Assembly (NCBI RefSeq): GCF_037023735.1
Contig: NZ_CP146069.1
Span: 661,501 to 725,500, forward strand
Source of the DNA: Roseovarius sp. S88
GTDB taxonomy: Bacteria > Pseudomonadota > Alphaproteobacteria > Rhodobacterales > Rhodobacteraceae
Reading direction: 5' to 3'
Length of the DNA stretch: 64,000 bases
The position numbers and the translations under genes were made by a program. The notes under the pieces were generated by a model. That model saw nothing but the letters and a program-made list of their open reading frames with translations, ran no database searches and was not told where the DNA came from. This document shows positions 60,971-64,000 of this stretch, one piece after another; within the stretch, counting starts at the first letter, position 1; each line of letters opens with the position of its first letter.

Positions 60971-63421
60971 ATGAGCGCAGTTCCACAACAAGCCCGTGTC
61001 GTGATCATCGGCGGCGGTGTGATCGGGTGTTCGGTCGCCTATCACCTGACAAAACTGGGATGGAAAGACGTGGTCTTGCTAGAGCGCAAGCAGCTCACCT
61101 GCGGCACCACATGGCACGCGGCTGGCCTGATTGCGCAACTGCGCGCAACGGCCAATATGACCAAGCTCGCCAAGTACAGCCAGGAGCTTTACGGAAATCT
61201 CGAAGCCGAAACCGGCGTCGCCACCGGGTTCAAGCGCTGTGGGTCGATCACCGTGGCTCTCACAGAGGAACGCCGCGAAGAGATCTACCGCCAGGCCGGA
61301 ATGGCCCGTGCCTTTGGTGTGGATGTCGAAGAGATCAGCGCGGCCGAGGTCAAGGCCAAGTACGAGCACCTCAATGTTGATGACGTTGCCGGGGCCGTCT
61401 ATCTCGACAAGGACGGTCAGGGCGATCCGGCCAATATCGCGCTCGCCCTCGCCAAGGGCGCGCGCCAAGGTGGCGCGTTGGTCAAGGAACGCATCTGCGT
61501 CACAGGCCTTTCCAAGGAAGGCCGTCGGGTCACGGGGGTTGATTGGGCCAGCGACGATGGCAAAGAGCAAGGCCACATCAAGGCCGACATGATCGTGAAC
61601 TGCGCCGGCATGTGGGGTCACGAAGTGGGCCGCATGGCCGGTGTGAACGTGCCGCTTCAGGCCTGCGAGCATTTCTACATCGTGACCGAAGCCATTCCGG
61701 GCTTAACGCAACTCCCCGTCCTGCGCGTGCCGGATGAATGCGCCTATTACAAGGAAGACGCGGGCAAAATGCTTTTGGGCGCGTTTGAGCCAAACGCCAA
61801 ACCCTGGGGCATGGAGGGCATTCCCAAGAGCTTTGAATTTGACCAGCTGCCCGAAGATTTTGACCATTTCGAGCCGATCCTGGAGGCCGCAGTTGAACGT
61901 ATGCCGATGCTGGCCGAGGCGGGTATTCACACCTTTTTCAACGGCCCGGAAAGCTTCACGCCAGATGACGCCTATCACCTGGGCCTCGCGCCTGAGATGG
62001 ACAATGTCTGGGTGGCTGCCGGGTTCAACTCGATTGGCATTCAATCTGCGGGCGGCGCTGGCATGGCGCTGTCGCAATGGATGGATGCAGGTGAAAAGCC
62101 CTTTGATCTGGGCGATGTCGACATCAGCCGCATGCAGCCCTTCCAGGGCAACAAACACTACCTTTTTGAGCGCTCAAAAGAGACCTTGGGCCTGCTCTAT
62201 GCCGACCACTTCCCCTACCGCCAGAAAGCCACCGCGCGTGGTGTGCGGCGCACACCGTTTCATCATCACCTGCTCGAACGTGGTGCTGTCATGGGCGAGT
62301 TGGCAGGGTGGGAGCGTGCCAACTGGTTTGCGCGGGAAAATCAGGACGCGGAATACCAATACAGCTGGAGCCGCCAAAACTTCTTCGACAATGTGCGCGA
62401 GGAACACATGGCCGTGCGCCAGAATGTGGGCCTCTATGACATGTCCTCTTTCGGCAAAATTCGCGTCGAAGGCCCCGATGCCGAGGCGTTCATGAACTAT
62501 GTCGGCGGCGGTGACTATTCGGTAGCGAATGGTAAAATCGTCTACACCCAATTCCTCAACAACACCGGCGGGATCGAAGCGGATGTCACGGTCACACGCC
62601 TGAGCGAAACCGCCTATCTGGTTGTTACACCGGCCGCGACCCGTCTGGCTGATCAAACCTGGATGATGCGCCACAAGGGTGACTTCAACGTGGTGATCAC
62701 AGATGTGACAGCTGGCGAAGGCGTGCTGGCTGTCATGGGGCCGCGCTCGCGTGACTTGCTCAAATCTGTGTCTTCGGGTGATTTCTCAAACGAGGTTAAT
62801 CCATTTGGGACGGCTCAAGAGGTCGAGATTGGCATGGGCCTCGCCCGTGTGCACCGAGTCACCTATGTGGGTGAGCTTGGCTGGGAAATCTATGTTTCCG
62901 CCGATATGTGCGGACATGTCTTTGAAACGATTGCCGAAGCCGGACATGATTTCGGCATGCGCTTGTGTGGCATGCATATGATGGACAGCTGCCGCATCGA
63001 GAAAGGCTTCCGGCATTTTGGTCACGATATCACGTGTGAGGATCACGTACTCGAGGCCGGGCTTGGCTTTGCGGTGAAAACTGCGAAACTGGATTTCATT
63101 GGGCGCGACGCGGTTCTGAAGAAGAAGGAAACCGGCCTGGAAAACCGCCTTGTTCAGTTCAAACTCACCGATCCGGGACCGCTCCTCTATCACAACGAAC
63201 CAATTGTACGCGATGGCGAGATTGTGGGATATCTCAGCTCCGGCAATTACGGCCACCACCTCGGTGGGGCCATGGGCCTGGGCTATGTCCCGTGCAAAGG
63301 CGAAACGGCGGATCAGGTGCTGGGGTCGTCGTATGAAATCGACGTGGCAGGCACACGGGTCAAAGCCGAAGCGTCCTTGCGTCCGATGTATGACCCAAAA
63401 TCCGAGCGCGTGAAGACCTGA
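60971..63421 (+). CDS. Dimethylglycine/sarcosine dehydrogenase-like FAD-GcvT fusion (copy 2)
   Basis: This 816-residue paralog of the enzyme at 54.8 kb has VVIIGGGVIGCSVAYHL (residues 10-26) and TTWHAAGL with His49 for covalent FAD. Its folate domain has YVGELGWEIYVS and DSCRIEKGFRHFGHD. Sequence differs widely from copy 1, so another N-methyl substrate is likely. I choose the second ATG (60971), since GGAG lies nine bases upstream; the first is only three away. It is the last gene of the cluster. Confidence 0.88.
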   Translation: MSAVPQQARVVIIGGGVIGCSVAYHLTKLGWKDVVLLERKQLTCGTTWHAAGLIAQLRATANMTKLAKYSQELYGNLEAETGVATGFKRCGSITVALTEERREEIYRQAGMARAFGVDVEEISAAEVKAKYEHLNVDDVAGAVYLDKDGQGDPANIALALAKGARQGGALVKERICVTGLSKEGRRVTGVDWASDDGKEQGHIKADMIVNCAGMWGHEVGRMAGVNVPLQACEHFYIVTEAIPGLTQLPVLRVPDECAYYKEDAGKMLLGAFEPNAKPWGMEGIPKSFEFDQLPEDFDHFEPILEAAVERMPMLAEAGIHTFFNGPESFTPDDAYHLGLAPEMDNVWVAAGFNSIGIQSAGGAGMALSQWMDAGEKPFDLGDVDISRMQPFQGNKHYLFERSKETLGLLYADHFPYRQKATARGVRRTPFHHHLLERGAVMGELAGWERANWFARENQDAEYQYSWSRQNFFDNVREEHMAVRQNVGLYDMSSFGKIRVEGPDAEAFMNYVGGGDYSVANGKIVYTQFLNNTGGIEADVTVTRLSETAYLVVTPAATRLADQTWMMRHKGDFNVVITDVTAGEGVLAVMGPRSRDLLKSVSSGDFSNEVNPFGTAQEVEIGMGLARVHRVTYVGELGWEIYVSADMCGHVFETIAEAGHDFGMRLCGMHMMDSCRIEKGFRHFGHDITCEDHVLEAGLGFAVKTAKLDFIGRDAVLKKKETGLENRLVQFKLTDPGPLLYHNEPIVRDGEIVGYLSSGNYGHHLGGAMGLGYVPCKGETADQVLGSSYEIDVAGTRVKAEASLRPMYDPKSERVKT

Positions 63422-63434
63422 GCCGTTGAGCATA

Positions 63435-63457
63435 GGTATTTGAAACAAGAAAGAAGC
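63435..63457 (+). repeat. Short dispersed intergenic motif, copy 2
   Basis: This copy begins GGTATTTGAAACAAGAAA and matches 13462-13484 at 22 of 23 bases. It lies 14 bases after the DMGDH-like stop and 40 bases before the RluA gene. Confidence 0.5.
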
Positions 63458-63496
63458 CGGGGTGCGTTTTGCACTCTGATCGTGTAGCCCGGCGTC

Positions 63497-64000
63497 ATGA
63501 CAGACTATGCGCCGCCGGACACACCGCTTGATGTACTGCACGAGGATCACGAGCTTCTTGTGGTCAACAAACCTGCGGGTTTGTTGTCGGTACCGGGCAA
63601 GGGGCCCGAGCTGTCTGATTGTCTGCTGGCCCGCGTTCAGGAGGCCTTTCCAATGGCGCTTTTGGTGCATCGGCTGGATCGCGATACATCCGGCGTGATG
63701 GTGTTCGGCCAAACCCCGCATGCCCAGCGTCACCTTGGTCTGCAGTTTGAGAAAAGGCAGGTGAAAAAGACATATGTGGCCCGCGTTTGGGGCCGTTTGG
63801 AGCCCAAGACCGGAACCGTGGACTTGCCGCTCATTGTGGATTGGCCGAACCGGCCAAAGCAGATGGTGTGTCACAAGACAGGCAAACCCGCGATAACTGA
63901 TTGGCGCGTGCAACGCTATGGGCAGGATGAGACGCGGGTCAGGCTCATGCCCCAAACCGGACGCAGCCATCAGCTTCGGGTGCATATGCTGTCGCTTGGG
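63497..64000 (+). CDS. RluA-family pseudouridine synthase, first 168 codons (cut by window edge)
   Basis: This enzyme isomerises uridine to pseudouridine in rRNA or tRNA. The catalytic aspartate is in LVHRLDRDTSGVMVF, with KPAGLLSVPGKG and TGRSHQLRVHML also diagnostic. It begins at ATG 63497 with no S4 domain visible, which fits the RluA subgroup (about 220 residues) rather than RluC/D. The 3' end is outside the window. Confidence 0.92.
   Translation, partial: MTDYAPPDTPLDVLHEDHELLVVNKPAGLLSVPGKGPELSDCLLARVQEAFPMALLVHRLDRDTSGVMVFGQTPHAQRHLGLQFEKRQVKKTYVARVWGRLEPKTGTVDLPLIVDWPNRPKQMVCHKTGKPAITDWRVQRYGQDETRVRLMPQTGRSHQLRVHMLSLG

Noticed and set aside
62786..63985. 399-codon minus-strand open frame across the second DMGDH-like gene and rluA-like gene
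   Set aside because: It is antisense to two recognised genes and has no recognisable motif.

Overview
The window looks like chromosomal DNA of a marine Rhodobacteraceae (Roseobacter-group alphaproteobacterium). Evidence: GC-rich codon use, MipZ (the alphaproteobacterial Z-ring positioning ATPase), a ribosomal protein S16 with a long acidic tail, the glnK-amtB pair, a PpaA/AerR-like cobalamin-binding protein, and large FAD/GcvT fusion dehydrogenases of the dimethylglycine/sarcosine family. No tRNA, rRNA, CRISPR array, insertion sequence or prophage gene was recognised. The species assignment is inference only.

Layout. 1-1.7 kb: thiamine uptake (thiB, partial thiP) behind a TPP riboswitch. 1.9-5.4 kb: a GFA-family protein, mipZ, and an HxlR-type regulator divergent from an NmrA-like reductase and a DUF1330 protein, with a palindrome between them. 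5.5-15 kb: a minus-strand translation cluster (ffh, four tandem GNAT acetyltransferases, chorismate mutase, rpsP, bluB, a 48-residue membrane protein, rimM, a sulfotransferase-like gene, trmD, rplS, rpmE), interrupted by one plus-strand B12-binding gene. 15.2-21 kb: a secreted protein, a c-type cytochrome-like gene (frameshifted) with a divergent GntR regulator, folC, accD and a CPBP protease. 21-26.6 kb: amtB-glnK with an NtrC-like site, a class A penicillin-binding protein, mlaC (frameshifted) and mlaA. 26.8-35 kb: a type I secretion ABC/HlyD pair, RidA, a glycerophosphodiesterase, a FemAB-like protein, a pterin dehydratase, a peroxiredoxin, a ferredoxin reductase and rsmD. 35-46.7 kb: a ubiH-type hydroxylase, an amidase, a HAL/PAL homolog lacking the MIO triad, an aminotransferase, ftsK (frameshifted), a divergent HupE/DUF4198 pair, lolA and a lytic transglycosylase. 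46.9-51.7 kb: hspQ, gamma-glutamyltransferase (frameshifted), an RsbW/SpoIIAA-like pair, a thiolase and free-Met-sulfoxide reductase. 51.8-63.4 kb: an apparent methylated-amine/one-carbon cluster (XRE-cupin regulator, three LysE exporters, three GFA proteins, two DMGDH-like enzymes, an MDR reductase, a homocysteine methyltransferase and a GlxA-type AraC regulator). The window ends in a partial RluA pseudouridine synthase.

How the genes may work together. The last cluster could take a methyl group from a betaine-like donor to homocysteine, then demethylate dimethylglycine and sarcosine oxidatively. The GFA proteins could deal with released formaldehyde and the LysE proteins could export amino-acid products. 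This is inference from domains and context. A separate cross-cutting observation is that five genes (ffh, the cytochrome-like gene, mlaC, ftsK, ggt) carry single-base frame breaks. Three of these are in C/G runs, and two genes are expected to be essential, so base-calling error is more likely than gene decay.
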